In this document: positions 1 to 8,640 of the stretch, in pieces
Layout of the letters: every line of letters begins with the position of its first letter
Position numbering within the stretch: the stretch's first letter is position 1
Source: Pseudogemmobacter humi
Lineage (GTDB): Bacteria > Pseudomonadota > Alphaproteobacteria > Rhodobacterales > Rhodobacteraceae
Reading direction: 5' to 3'
Assembly (NCBI RefSeq): GCF_900609055.1
Contig: NZ_UXAW01000048.1
Coordinates: 124,001-188,000 of the forward strand
DNA length: 64,000 bases
Notes under the pieces: generated by a model
The model's database searches: none
What the model was told of the DNA's origin: nothing
The model's input: only the letters and a program-made list of their open reading frames with translations
Position numbers and translations under genes: made by a program

Positions 1-2
1 TG

Positions 3-956
3 GCGGTGCTGCTTCTGGGGCTGGCGGCGACGCTGACCCACGGGCTTGGCTTTTTCGTGGTGTTCTTCCTGTATTTCCAGGCGCTGGTGCGGCTTTACCG
101 CGCGCATGGGCGGCGGGCGGCGCTGATCCTTGTGCTGGACTATATCCCGGTGGCTTTGGCCTCGCTGTGGTCGCTGGGTATCGGCAGTTTCCGCCAGACC
201 GAGGGGATCGAGAGCTTCGACCTGGCCACCCTCGGCATCCACCTGGCGATCACCTTCCTCGGGATGCACGCGCCCTCGCCGGAGCTGTTGGGCTATCTGG
301 CGCTGGTCCTGGTGCTGGCGGCGCTGCTGGCGGGGCGGTCGCGGCCGATGGCCTTGTGGCTGGTGGTGCTGCCCTTCGCGGTGCTGCTGGCGCTGACGCT
401 GACGGTCAAGACGGTGTTCATGTATCGCACCCTCGGGCTGTTTTTGCCCTTCGTCGTGCTTGGACTCGCCCGGGGCCGCTGGCCGGTGCTGGCGCTGGCC
501 CTGTTCGCGGTGGCGGGGCTGAACTCTTCGCTGCGGTTCGAAAAAGAGGGCTACCGTGGCGCGGCGGAGCTGTGGGCGGAACGCGCCGCGCCCGATGCGG
601 TGATGTTCACCCAAGGGGTGCCCGATCTGTGGGGCGTCAGCCGCTATCTGCCCGGGGTGCCGCGCTACTCCGCGCTGGACATCCAGCCGCCGGTGCGCGA
701 CGGGATGCTGCGGCTGAAGGAACGGCTGACCGGCACCTGGTTCGACCGCGCCGGGCTGTTTGGCCAGACCGATCATCTGACCATCGGCAGCCGCGAGATC
801 TGGCCCTGGCTGCCCGAAGAAAAGCTGGCCGGGCTGCAAAGCTACTGGCTGCTCTCACCCCCCGCCGGCACCTGCCTGCGCGACACCGACCGCATCGTGG
901 AAAGCCACGCGCCGCTGGGCAAACTGCTTCTGCTTTGCGAGGCTCAGCCCGGCTGA
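3..956 (+). CDS. Polytopic membrane protein, C-terminal part (glycosyltransferase-39-like)
   Basis: The reading frame is already open at the left edge, so the true start lies outside the window. About six hydrophobic segments fill the first 170 visible residues, followed by a soluble domain of about 145 residues that contains patterns such as YLPGVPRYSALD. This layout, a membrane bundle followed by a periplasmic tail, is typical of the GT39/ArnT/PMT-like family, which transfers sugars from polyprenyl-phosphate donors outside the inner membrane. The catalytic N-terminal part with the acidic DD/DE motif is not in the window, so the assignment rests on topology only. The last 13 bp overlap the 3' end of the convergent permease gene. 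Confidence 0.6.
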   Translation, partial: AVLLLGLAATLTHGLGFFVVFFLYFQALVRLYRAHGRRAALILVLDYIPVALASLWSLGIGSFRQTEGIESFDLATLGIHLAITFLGMHAPSPELLGYLALVLVLAALLAGRSRPMALWLVVLPFAVLLALTLTVKTVFMYRTLGLFLPFVVLGLARGRWPVLALALFAVAGLNSSLRFEKEGYRGAAELWAERAAPDAVMFTQGVPDLWGVSRYLPGVPRYSALDIQPPVRDGMLRLKERLTGTWFDRAGLFGQTDHLTIGSREIWPWLPEEKLAGLQSYWLLSPPAGTCLRDTDRIVESHAPLGKLLLLCEAQPG

Positions 957-1768
957 TGCCGCTCTTTCCGGCGGCGGCTGAGTTCAAGAACCACCGCCGT
1001 CACCAGGGTCAGCGCGATCAGGATCAGCGCCAGCGCGTTGACCGCGGGGGTCAGGCCGGTGCGGACCTTGGTCGCGATATAGACCGTCAGCGGCGTGTCG
1101 GTGCCGCGCACGAAAAGCGTGGTGTTGTAGTTCTCGAAACTTTGCAGGAAGGCGATGAACCCCGCCGCGATCAGCGCCGGTTTCAGGAAGGGAAGCAGCA
1201 CCCGGCGGAAGATCATCCAGCGCGAGGCGCCAAGGCCGAGCGCGGCCTCCTCTTGTGTGCGGTCGAACCGTTGCAGCCGCGCGACCACCATCAGCATGAC
1301 ATAGGCGGTGATGAAGGTGGATTGCGCCAGCACGATCAGCATGGTGCCGCCCGAGACGCCCGCCTGGCGCCACAGGATCAGCGTGGCGATGCCGATGGCC
1401 ACCCCGGGCGTCAGCAGGGGCGAGACCATCACCGCGTAGAAGAAGCTGCGCGCCCGCGCGTTCATGCTGGTCAGGAACAGCGCGGCGGCGGTGCCGACCG
1501 GAAGCGCGAAAGCCACCACCGCAAGGCCGATGCCGATCGACAGCCACAGCGCCTTCCACATCGCCTGATCGTTCCAGAGCGCCTGGAACCATTGCAAGGT
1601 CGTGCCGAGCCAGGGGGTGACGGTCGGAAAGCGCGAGGTGTTGAAGGTTGCCGCCGACATGATCGCCAGCGGCAGGAACAGATAGATCAGGAACGCCGCC
1701 ATATAGAGCGCGAACAGCACCCGGGGCAGCAGCGCGGCGAGGCGGTGGAGCGGGGCCTGCGCGCTCAT
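944..1768 (-). CDS. ABC transporter permease, PotC-like
   Basis: A 274-residue inner-membrane permease of the spermidine/putrescine type (BPD_transp_1 fold). It has about six transmembrane segments and the EAA loop is visible as EEAALGLGASRWMIFRRVLLP around residues 175-195, which contacts the ATPase. I chose the ATG at 1768 because it overlaps the stop of the upstream permease by the usual 4 bp (ATGA), a sign of translational coupling. It is the last gene of a four-gene operon (binding protein, ATPase, permease, permease). The substrate is likely a polyamine or related cation, but the family also moves opines and other organic amines, so the substrate is open. Confidence 0.88.
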   Translation of the reverse strand: MSAQAPLHRLAALLPRVLFALYMAAFLIYLFLPLAIMSAATFNTSRFPTVTPWLGTTLQWFQALWNDQAMWKALWLSIGIGLAVVAFALPVGTAAALFLTSMNARARSFFYAVMVSPLLTPGVAIGIATLILWRQAGVSGGTMLIVLAQSTFITAYVMLMVVARLQRFDRTQEEAALGLGASRWMIFRRVLLPFLKPALIAAGFIAFLQSFENYNTTLFVRGTDTPLTVYIATKVRTGLTPAVNALALILIALTLVTAVVLELSRRRKERHQPG

Positions 1769-2638
1769 TTCGCCACATCCGCCAGGTTGACGCGGAACAG
1801 CCGCAGCGCCGCCAGCACCACCGCCATGCACAGAACCAGCAGGATCAGCGCATAGGCCGCGCCGCGGTTCCAGTTCCCGCCCTCGAAGAACCAGTTGTAG
1901 ATGATCTCGGTGAACCAGCGCGAGCCGGGCGAGCCGAGCAGCGCCGGCGCGACATAGCTGCCCGCCGCCAGCATGAAGGTGAAGACGCAGCCGGTGGCGA
2001 TCCCGGCCTTGGCATGGGGGATCACGATGCGACGGTGGATGCGCAGGGTCGAGGCGCCGAGGTCGCGCGCGGCGTCGATCTGCGCTGTCTCCAGCGTCGA
2101 GATCGAATTGTAGATCGGGAACAGCATGAACAGGATATAGGCATAGACCATCCCCGCCAGCACGCCGGTGTCGCCGAACCAGCGGACCGGCTGGTCGATG
2201 ATCCCGAGCGTTTGCAGGAAGATGTTCAGCGGCCCGTTGAACGCGAGCAGGATATACCAGGCAAGCGTCCGCAGCACTTCGTTGATCCAGAACGGGATGA
2301 TCAGCGCGATCAGCATCGCCCGCGCGCCGCGCACCGAGGCGACCTTGGCCATCCAGAACGCCAGCGGATAGGTCACCGCCAGCGTGATCGCTGTGACCAG
2401 CGCCGAGCCCCAGACGGTTTTCAGAAAGATCGCCCGATGGACCGGATCGGAAAACAGCGCGGTGTAGTTGAGCAGCGTATACTGATCCTTCGGCCCGCCG
2501 ATCTCGGACGGGAAGAGGTTCGGCTTCAGCGAGAAGTTCAGCATCATCAGATTGGGCGCCAGCACCATCCCGACGATCCACAGCGCCACGAGGATCAGGA
2601 TCACCCCGCCGAGGCCCGGGCCGAAGCGTCTGATAAGC

Positions 2639-2655
<17 letters not shown>
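1765..2655 (-). CDS. ABC transporter permease, PotB-like
   Basis: A 296-residue inner-membrane permease that pairs with the downstream PotC-like protein to form the channel. It shows an N-terminal membrane segment (LGGVILILVALWIVGMVLA), a periplasmic loop of about 60 residues as usual for PotB/PotH, and the EAA loop DAARDLGASTLRIHRRIVIP near residue 200. The start region overlaps the 3' end of the ATPase gene by 17 bp; two ATGs (MMAM) at the start are equally possible. Family knowledge assigns it to polyamine/opine/iron-type importers; nothing in the sequence fixes the substrate. Confidence 0.88.
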
Positions 2656-3721
<1,066 letters not shown>

Positions 3722-3786
3722 ATGCGGGCTCTCGCTGAAAGGGGGCGGCCGCGGCGCAAGGGGCGCCGCGGCCAGCAATTAGGGGC

Positions 3787-4905
3787 TCAGGCCGACAGGA
3801 ACTTGTCCTGGTATTCGCCGCGCAGGGCGACATACCAGTTTTCCTGGATCGGCCACCACCACAGCTTTTCAAGCGCATCGCCCGGATAGGCGGCAGCGAA
3901 GAAATTGCGCGAGGCCTCGGGCAGATGCGCCTCGGCGCCCACGGCGGTCGAGTTGATCGAGGTATGGGTGGAATACATCGCGCCCGCCTCGGGCGTCAGC
4001 AGCCAGTTCAGGAAGGCATAGGCCTGGTCGATATTGGCGGCGCCCACCGGGATCGAGATCCCCTCCATCCAGGCCAGCGCGCCCTCTTTCGGGGCGATGA
4101 AGCCGACGGGCAGCCCCTCTTTCTGCAAGCCGGCGGCGCTGCTGTCCCAGGTCTGGCCGATCTTGGCGCCATTGGTGCGGAAGGCGCCCTGGGCCTCGTT
4201 CTCGTTCGACCAGAACTGGATGATGTTGCCCTTGCGCGCGATGGCCTCGGCGGTGATCACGTCGAAATTCGCCCGCATCACCGCTTCGTCCTTGTAGCTG
4301 TCGATGAAGGGATGCGGCAGCTTCCCTTCGCTTTCCAGCCAGAGCGCCAGGCCGACCAGCGAGGAATGGCCGCGCACGGTCGCCTTGCCGGCGGATTCGG
4401 GCTTCCAGATGTCGCCGTAAGAGGCGGTGCCGTATTCCAGCGGCATGTCGTTCTGATCGAAGGCCAGCGCCTCGGTGCCCCAGTCGGTCGGCACCTGGTA
4501 GCGTTTGCCATCCACCACCGCGCCGAGCGTTTCCGAGTTCTTCGCCGCCGAGGGCAGCACGCGGTCCCATTCCACCTTGGAATCGTCGATCGGCTGCAAC
4601 AGGCCGAATTCGACGTAATTCGGCACCCGGTCCACCGAGGGCCAGATGATGTCATAGCCCGAGCCGTTCGAGGCCCGCATCTGGTTCAGCAACTCGTCGT
4701 TGGTGCCGTAGGGCGTGTAGACGGCCTTGATGCCGGTGGCCTTTTCGAAGGCCGCGAGCAGTTCGTCCGAGACGTAACCGGCCCAGGCAAAGATATTGAC
4801 CGAGCCGGACGAGCCCTGCGCCAGCGCCCCGCGCGAGACGAGCGGCGCGGCCAGAGAGGCGACGGCGGCGCCTCTGACGAAAGTGCGGCGGTTGATAAGG
4901 GTCAT
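3787..4905 (-). CDS. Periplasmic substrate-binding protein, PotD/PotF-like
   Basis: A 372-residue solute-binding protein that captures the ligand and delivers it to the PotABC-like importer. The N-terminus carries a Tat-type signal (NRRTFVRGAAVASLAAPLV) followed by an AxA-type cleavage region (GALAQG), so it is probably exported folded. The mature part begins with VNIFAWAGYVSDELL, characteristic of PotD/PotF proteins, and has aromatic and acidic residues typical of amine binding (TDWGTEALAFD, WSNENEAQGAF). It is the first gene of the operon. A GGAG Shine-Dalgarno sequence lies about 10 nt before the ATG. Polyamine is the best guess for the ligand, unproven. Confidence 0.88.
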   Translation of the reverse strand: MTLINRRTFVRGAAVASLAAPLVSRGALAQGSSGSVNIFAWAGYVSDELLAAFEKATGIKAVYTPYGTNDELLNQMRASNGSGYDIIWPSVDRVPNYVEFGLLQPIDDSKVEWDRVLPSAAKNSETLGAVVDGKRYQVPTDWGTEALAFDQNDMPLEYGTASYGDIWKPESAGKATVRGHSSLVGLALWLESEGKLPHPFIDSYKDEAVMRANFDVITAEAIARKGNIIQFWSNENEAQGAFRTNGAKIGQTWDSSAAGLQKEGLPVGFIAPKEGALAWMEGISIPVGAANIDQAYAFLNWLLTPEAGAMYSTHTSINSTAVGAEAHLPEASRNFFAAAYPGDALEKLWWWPIQENWYVALRGEYQDKFLSA

Positions 4906-4999
4906 TTCGAAAGATCTCCGCGTGATCCGGCGGAAAGGCGCCGGAGGTGGATGGGACCTGGCCTGCGTAGTGCGGGTTCATGTCGGCAGGATTGCTGAA

Positions 5000-5017
5000 A
5001 TGTAACAAGCATGTAAC
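5000..5017. repeat. Two direct ATGTAAC heptamers 11 bp apart
   Basis: ATGTAAC occurs at 5000-5006 and again at 5011-5017, separated by AAGC, so the repeats sit one helical turn apart. They lie 95-112 bp upstream of the importer start codon, where a regulator of that operon could bind. No known box is recognised. Confidence 0.35.
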
Positions 5018-5120
5018 GCCCCGGCCCGGCGCAGCTTAGCGTGGCGCGACCGTTCTGCCTAGTCGCCGGACGCGGGATCAGTTTTTCCGACCGAAACACT
5101 TTCCTCCTCACAACCAAGTA

Positions 5121-5136
5121 AAATAGTCAACTATTT
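5121..5136. promoter_or_regulatory. Perfect palindrome upstream of a promoter (possible operator)
   Basis: AAATAGT-CA-ACTATTT is a perfect inverted repeat in an AT-rich island. It ends 18 bp before the -35 hexamer of the plus-strand promoter at 5155, the usual place for an activator site, and also lies in the upstream region of the minus-strand importer operon. I cannot name a regulator. Confidence 0.4.
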
Positions 5137-5154
5137 GATTTTGTTGATTTTTCC

Positions 5155-5183
5155 TTGACCGCGACGCGAATCGTCCCTATGTA
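5155..5183 (+). promoter_or_regulatory. Predicted sigma-70 promoter of the AGCCA-repeat RNA
   Basis: TTGACC (5155-5160), a 17-bp spacer and TATGTA (5178-5183) form a near-consensus housekeeping promoter reading away from the importer operon. Transcription should begin around 5190. No protein-coding gene lies downstream on this strand, so the promoter should drive a non-coding RNA. Confidence 0.6.
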
Positions 5184-5189
5184 GGATCA

Positions 5190-5490
5190 CAGGAAAGCAA
5201 GCCAGCGTCCGCGCAAGCCAGCTCTCGACAGATACAGCCAGCCAGATGATCCGGCCCTCTCAGCCAGGCGCTGCGCGCCCAGCCAGGCCATGCGCCGGAT
5301 CGCTCCAGGTCAGCCATCTCCCCATGCGTCCCGGCCTCTGCGCCAGCCATCTTCCCCGGAAGACCGCCAGCAAGGCAGCCATGCCCCGACAGCCAGCCGC
5401 GCAGCCCAGGTGCCACGCAAGCCAGAGCCATCCAGCCCGACGGGACGGATCGAAAGCAAAAGGGCAGCCCCCGGGCTGCCCTTTGGTGTT
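5190..5490 (+). ncRNA. Candidate small RNA with twelve AGCCA motifs
   Basis: Between the strong promoter at 5155 and the terminator hairpin at 5459-5484 the sequence carries AGCCA at 5200, 5216, 5236, 5240, 5262, 5281, 5312, 5345, 5377, 5391, 5420 and 5426. Eight copies are CAGCCA and three are AAGCCA. Chance would give well under one copy in this length. The spacing is irregular (4-33 nt), which excludes a simple tandem repeat or CRISPR, and no reading frame with a plausible start and protein composition is present. The architecture resembles titrating RNAs such as CsrB, which repeat a short binding motif, but with a different motif. The length of about 300 nt is inferred from promoter and terminator, not observed. 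Confidence 0.5.
5459..5484. terminator. Bidirectional intrinsic terminator
   Basis: A perfect 12-bp stem AAAGGGCAGCCC / GGGCTGCCCTTT with a CC loop. On the minus strand it is followed by a T-rich run and ends the antiporter operon 14 bp after its last stop. On the plus strand it is followed by CTTTGGTGTTT and would end the candidate small RNA. Confidence 0.8.
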
Positions 5491-5497
5491 TCGCGGG

Positions 5498-5911
5498 TCA
5501 GGATTCGCCCGGCGCGTCGGCGGGGTCGGCGAGGGCGTCGCCTGGCGGAGCGGGAATGTCGCTGCGCTCGACCGCGCCGGGGATGCCCGGGGTGCCCTCG
5601 ATCCGGTCGCGGTGCAGCGCGGCGCGGCCCAGAAACATCAGCGTCACCGGCGTGGTGATCATCAGGAAGATGCCAATCACCAGCTCGTGCAGCACCGCGC
5701 GGCCTTCGGTCCAGCTGACCAGCAGCATCGAGGCGAGCAGGATCCCCGCCGCGCCCCAGCTGGTGCCCAAAGTCGGCGCATGCAGCCGGTCGTAGAAGCT
5801 TTTCAGCTGCACCAGCCCCACGGTGCCCAGAAGCGTGAGCGTCGCCCCCAGCATCAGGAACAGCGCCACGGGGATCGCCACCCAGGCGGGGAGTGTTTCC
5901 ATCCAGCTCAT
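5498..5911 (-). CDS. mnhG: Na+/H+ antiporter subunit G (MnhG/PhaG/MrpG)
   Basis: A 137-residue membrane subunit of the multi-subunit Mrp-type cation/proton antiporter. Three transmembrane segments are visible (residues about 9-31, 52-67 and 73-93), with the family motif [19 protein letters not shown] between the first and second. The last 40 residues are an acidic, proline-rich tail ([16 protein letters not shown]) that most MnhG proteins lack. It is the last gene of the operon and its start overlaps the stop of mnhF by 4 bp. It is needed for complex assembly in characterised systems and has no catalytic residue of its own. Confidence 0.9.
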   Translation of the reverse strand: MSWMETLPAWVAIPVALFLMLGATLTLLGTVGLVQLKSFYDRLHAPTLGTSWGAAGILLASMLLVSWTEGRAVLHELVIGIFLMITTPVTLMFLGRAALHRDRIEGTPGIPGAVERSDIPAPPGDALADPADAPGES

Positions 5912-6189
5912 TCGATCACCTCGCCGCGGATCAGGAATTTCGCCAGCGAGACGGTGGCCACGAAGCCGAGCACGCCGATCACCATGGCCGCCTCGAAGAA
6001 GAAGGGCGAGCCGACGCGGATCCCCGTCACCACGAACAAGAGCATGGCGGTGACGTAGAACGTGTCCATCCCCAGCACCCGGTCCTGGGCGCGCGGGCCG
6101 TAAAGCAGCCGCCAGCCCGCAAGACAGGCCGCCAGCGCCAGCGCGATCTGGGCGTAGCTCAGGGCGAAGGTCATGATCATGGCGCTCAT
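5908..6189 (-). CDS. mnhF: Na+/H+ antiporter subunit F (MnhF/PhaF/MrpF)
   Basis: A 93-residue protein with three transmembrane helices and the family signature [18 protein letters not shown] near residues 33-50. I chose the ATG at 6189 because it overlaps the mnhE stop by 4 bp; a second ATG five codons on (MIMTF) is possible. It is a small structural subunit of the Mrp antiporter in the inner membrane and is translated in a tightly coupled E-F-G block. Confidence 0.9.
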   Translation of the reverse strand: MSAMIMTFALSYAQIALALAACLAGWRLLYGPRAQDRVLGMDTFYVTAMLLFVVTGIRVGSPFFFEAAMVIGVLGFVATVSLAKFLIRGEVIE

Positions 6190-6674
6190 GGGAAGGACTC
6201 CAGCAGCAGTTCCTCGTATCGGTCGCGGATCAGGGTCTTCCAGTCGGCGGTGTCCACCATGTCGAAGACATGCAGCAGCAGAATGCCGGTTTCCTCGTCG
6301 TAATCCACCCAGGCGGTGCCGGGGGTGGCGGTGACGATCATGGCAAGCAGCGACAGGGGCGCCGGATGGCGCAGCCGCAGCGGGATCTCGACGAAGGCGG
6401 AATGGCGCAGGCCGTGGCGGCCCCGGGTCAGGATCAGCACCGCCACCGCGATGTTCGAGCGGATGATGTCGGCGCCGACGATGAAGAACAGCTTCACCAG
6501 CGCCATCGGGCGGCGCAGCTTCACCCGCTCGGGCTCGACCGCGGCGAAGGCCCGGGCGGCCAGCGTGGCGACCACCGTTCCAAGGATCAGATGGCCCAGC
6601 GAAAAGCTGTTCAGGAGCAGCCATACCGCCACCAGCGCCAGCGACAACAGCGGATGGGGGAACAGCCGGGTCAT
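6186..6674 (-). CDS. mnhE: Na+/H+ antiporter subunit E (MnhE/PhaE/MrpE)
   Basis: A 162-residue membrane subunit with two or three N-terminal transmembrane helices and a cytoplasmic C-terminal domain. The family motifs [20 protein letters not shown] and [25 protein letters not shown] are present. It has 4-bp overlaps with mnhD and mnhF at its two ends. The role is structural in the Mrp complex. Confidence 0.92.
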   Translation of the reverse strand: MTRLFPHPLLSLALVAVWLLLNSFSLGHLILGTVVATLAARAFAAVEPERVKLRRPMALVKLFFIVGADIIRSNIAVAVLILTRGRHGLRHSAFVEIPLRLRHPAPLSLLAMIVTATPGTAWVDYDEETGILLLHVFDMVDTADWKTLIRDRYEELLLESFP

Positions 6675-8299
6675 TGTGCGTCCTCGCCATTGGTGACGCG
6701 GCGGGTGGCGAACACCCCGTCGGAATAGATCAGCGGCTGATGCAGCGCGCGGGCGGTGGCATCCATATAGCGCAAAGCATCATTGCCGCGCACCGTCAGC
6801 AAGGCGATCATCGCCACCAGCAGCAGCACCGGCGCGAATTCCATCGCCAGCACCTTGGGCGGGGAGGAATCCGAGGCCCAGAAGGTCTGGATCCCGATCC
6901 GCACAAGGCCGATGATCGTGGCAAAGCCCGAGAGCATCAGCACGGCCAGGAAGGTCCAGGCGAGGCCGGGGGGCAGCGCGCCGTTGCCGAACATGCCCGA
7001 CAGCATCGCCACCTTGCCGATGAAGCCCGACAGGGGCGGCAGCCCGCCCAGGACCAGCAGGCAGGCGCCGAAGCTGAGGCCGAGCACGGTCATGGTGCCG
7101 GGGATGGCAAGGCCGACCTCCTCTTCCTCCTCGTCCTCGGGGTCGAGGCCGTAGGCATCCGAGGTCAGCGCCAGCAGCGCGGCGATGCCGCCCTCTTCGC
7201 GGCTCATCGGCTCCAGCAGCAGGAACAGCGCCGCGGTGGCGATGGTCGAGCTGATCATGTAGTAAAGCGCGCCCGACAGCATCGCCGGCCCGCCGCCCGA
7301 CAGCGCAAGCCCGGTGACGGCAAGGATCGTGCCCGAAGAGATCAGCACCAGATGCGCGGCCATCCGCCCGAGGCCCTGGGCCGCCAGCACGCCGAGAAAG
7401 CCGTAGACCATGGTGGCCATGCCGCCCCAGATCAGCACCTGGGCGCCGAACCCGGCCGAGGCCCCCGCATCGGGGCCGAACAGCAGCATCGACAGCCGCA
7501 GGATCACATAGACCCCCACCTTGGTCATGATCGCGAACATCGCGGCCACCGGCGCGGCGCTGGCCATATAGGTGGTGGGCAGCCAGAACGACATCGGCCA
7601 GAGCCCGGCCTTGACCAGAAAGGCGATCCCCATGATCGCGGCGCCGGCGTGGAACAGCGGTCGCTCGGACGGGGCGATATTGACCACCATCTGCGACAGA
7701 TGCGCCATGGAAAGCGTGCCGGTCACTCCGTAGATCAGCGACACGCCCACCAGGAAGAACAGTGAGGCGGCGAGGTTCACCGCGATGTAATGCAGCCCCG
7801 CCCGCACCCTGAGTTGCCCCGAGCCGTGCAGCAGCAGCCCGTAAGAGGCCGCCAGCAGCACCTCGAAAAAGACGAACAGGTTGAACAGATCCCCGGTCAG
7901 GAAGGCGCCGTTCAGCCCCATCAGCAGGAACTGGAACAGGGACTGAAAATGCTGGCCCTGCCGGTGCCAGGCCGCGCCCGCATAGATCAGCGTCGGGATC
8001 GCCAGCAGTGAGGCCAGCACCAGCATCAGCGCCGACAGCCGGTCCAGCACCAGGATGATGCCGAAGGGCACCGCCCAGTTGCCAAGCAGGTAGAAGCTGA
8101 TCTCGTTGCCGCCCGAGAGCGGCGTGCCTTTCGAGCGGTTCAGCAGTTCCACCGAGACGAACAGAAGCGCCACCGCCGCGCCGACCGAGATGGCGAGCTT
8201 CGCCTTCCTTTGCCGGTCGTCGTAAAGCAGCATCAGCGCGCCCGCGATCAGCGGGATCAGGATCGGCGCGATGATCAGATGTTCGGTCGCCAGCATCAT
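6671..8299 (-). CDS. mnhD: Na+/H+ antiporter subunit D (MnhD/PhaD/MrpD)
   Basis: A 542-residue membrane protein homologous to complex-I proton-pumping subunits NuoM/NuoN, with about 14 transmembrane helices and the Proton_antipo_M domain. Conserved pieces include [13 protein letters not shown] with its membrane glutamate and [20 protein letters not shown] with the conserved lysine. Around residues 388-397 there is an unusual acidic loop ([11 protein letters not shown]) between two helices. It overlaps mnhC upstream and mnhE downstream by 4 bp each. Together with subunit A it is thought to form the ion-translocating core. Confidence 0.93.
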   Translation of the reverse strand: MMLATEHLIIAPILIPLIAGALMLLYDDRQRKAKLAISVGAAVALLFVSVELLNRSKGTPLSGGNEISFYLLGNWAVPFGIILVLDRLSALMLVLASLLAIPTLIYAGAAWHRQGQHFQSLFQFLLMGLNGAFLTGDLFNLFVFFEVLLAASYGLLLHGSGQLRVRAGLHYIAVNLAASLFFLVGVSLIYGVTGTLSMAHLSQMVVNIAPSERPLFHAGAAIMGIAFLVKAGLWPMSFWLPTTYMASAAPVAAMFAIMTKVGVYVILRLSMLLFGPDAGASAGFGAQVLIWGGMATMVYGFLGVLAAQGLGRMAAHLVLISSGTILAVTGLALSGGGPAMLSGALYYMISSTIATAALFLLLEPMSREEGGIAALLALTSDAYGLDPEDEEEEEVGLAIPGTMTVLGLSFGACLLVLGGLPPLSGFIGKVAMLSGMFGNGALPPGLAWTFLAVLMLSGFATIIGLVRIGIQTFWASDSSPPKVLAMEFAPVLLLVAMIALLTVRGNDALRYMDATARALHQPLIYSDGVFATRRVTNGEDAQ

Positions 8300-8640
8300 T
8301 TCGTCGGCTCGCTTCCGTCAACATGGTCGGTGCCGGTCAGGCCCTTCGAGGCGATCATCACCACCAGAAACAGGGCCGTGGTGGCGAAGCTGATGACGAT
8401 GGCGGTCAGCACCAGCGCCTGGGGCAGCGGGTCGGCGTAATTGGCGGTATTGACGAAGCCTCCCTTCGGCATGATCGGCGGCTTGCCCACCGTCAGCCGG
8501 CCCATGGCGAAGATGAAGATGTTCACCGCATAGGACAGCAGGCAAAGCCCGGTGATCACCTGAAAGGTGCGCGGGCGCAGGATCAGCCAGATCCCCGAGC
8601 CGGAAAGCACTCCGATGGCGGCCGACAGCACGAGTTCCAT
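8296..8640 (-). CDS. mnhC: Na+/H+ antiporter subunit C (MnhC/PhaC/MrpC)
   Basis: A 114-residue NuoK-like subunit with three transmembrane helices. The pattern ADPLPQALVLTAIVISFATTALFLV near the C-terminus (residues about 70-94) is the hallmark of MnhC/NuoK proteins. Its start codon shares one base with the stop of the fused A-B gene (TGATG), and its stop overlaps mnhD, so it is translated in series with both. Confidence 0.93.
   Translation of the reverse strand: MELVLSAAIGVLSGSGIWLILRPRTFQVITGLCLLSYAVNIFIFAMGRLTVGKPPIMPKGGFVNTANYADPLPQALVLTAIVISFATTALFLVVMIASKGLTGTDHVDGSEPTK

Noticed and set aside
5200-5430. AGCCA array as CRISPR or tandem repeat
   Set aside because: The motif is only 5-6 bases, spacing varies from 4 to 33 and there are no equal spacers or cas genes.
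5177-5431. Minus-strand frame of 84 codons across the AGCCA array
   Set aside because: Its Gly/Ala/Trp-rich composition simply reflects the repeated motif, it has no ribosome site, and the strong promoter points the other way.
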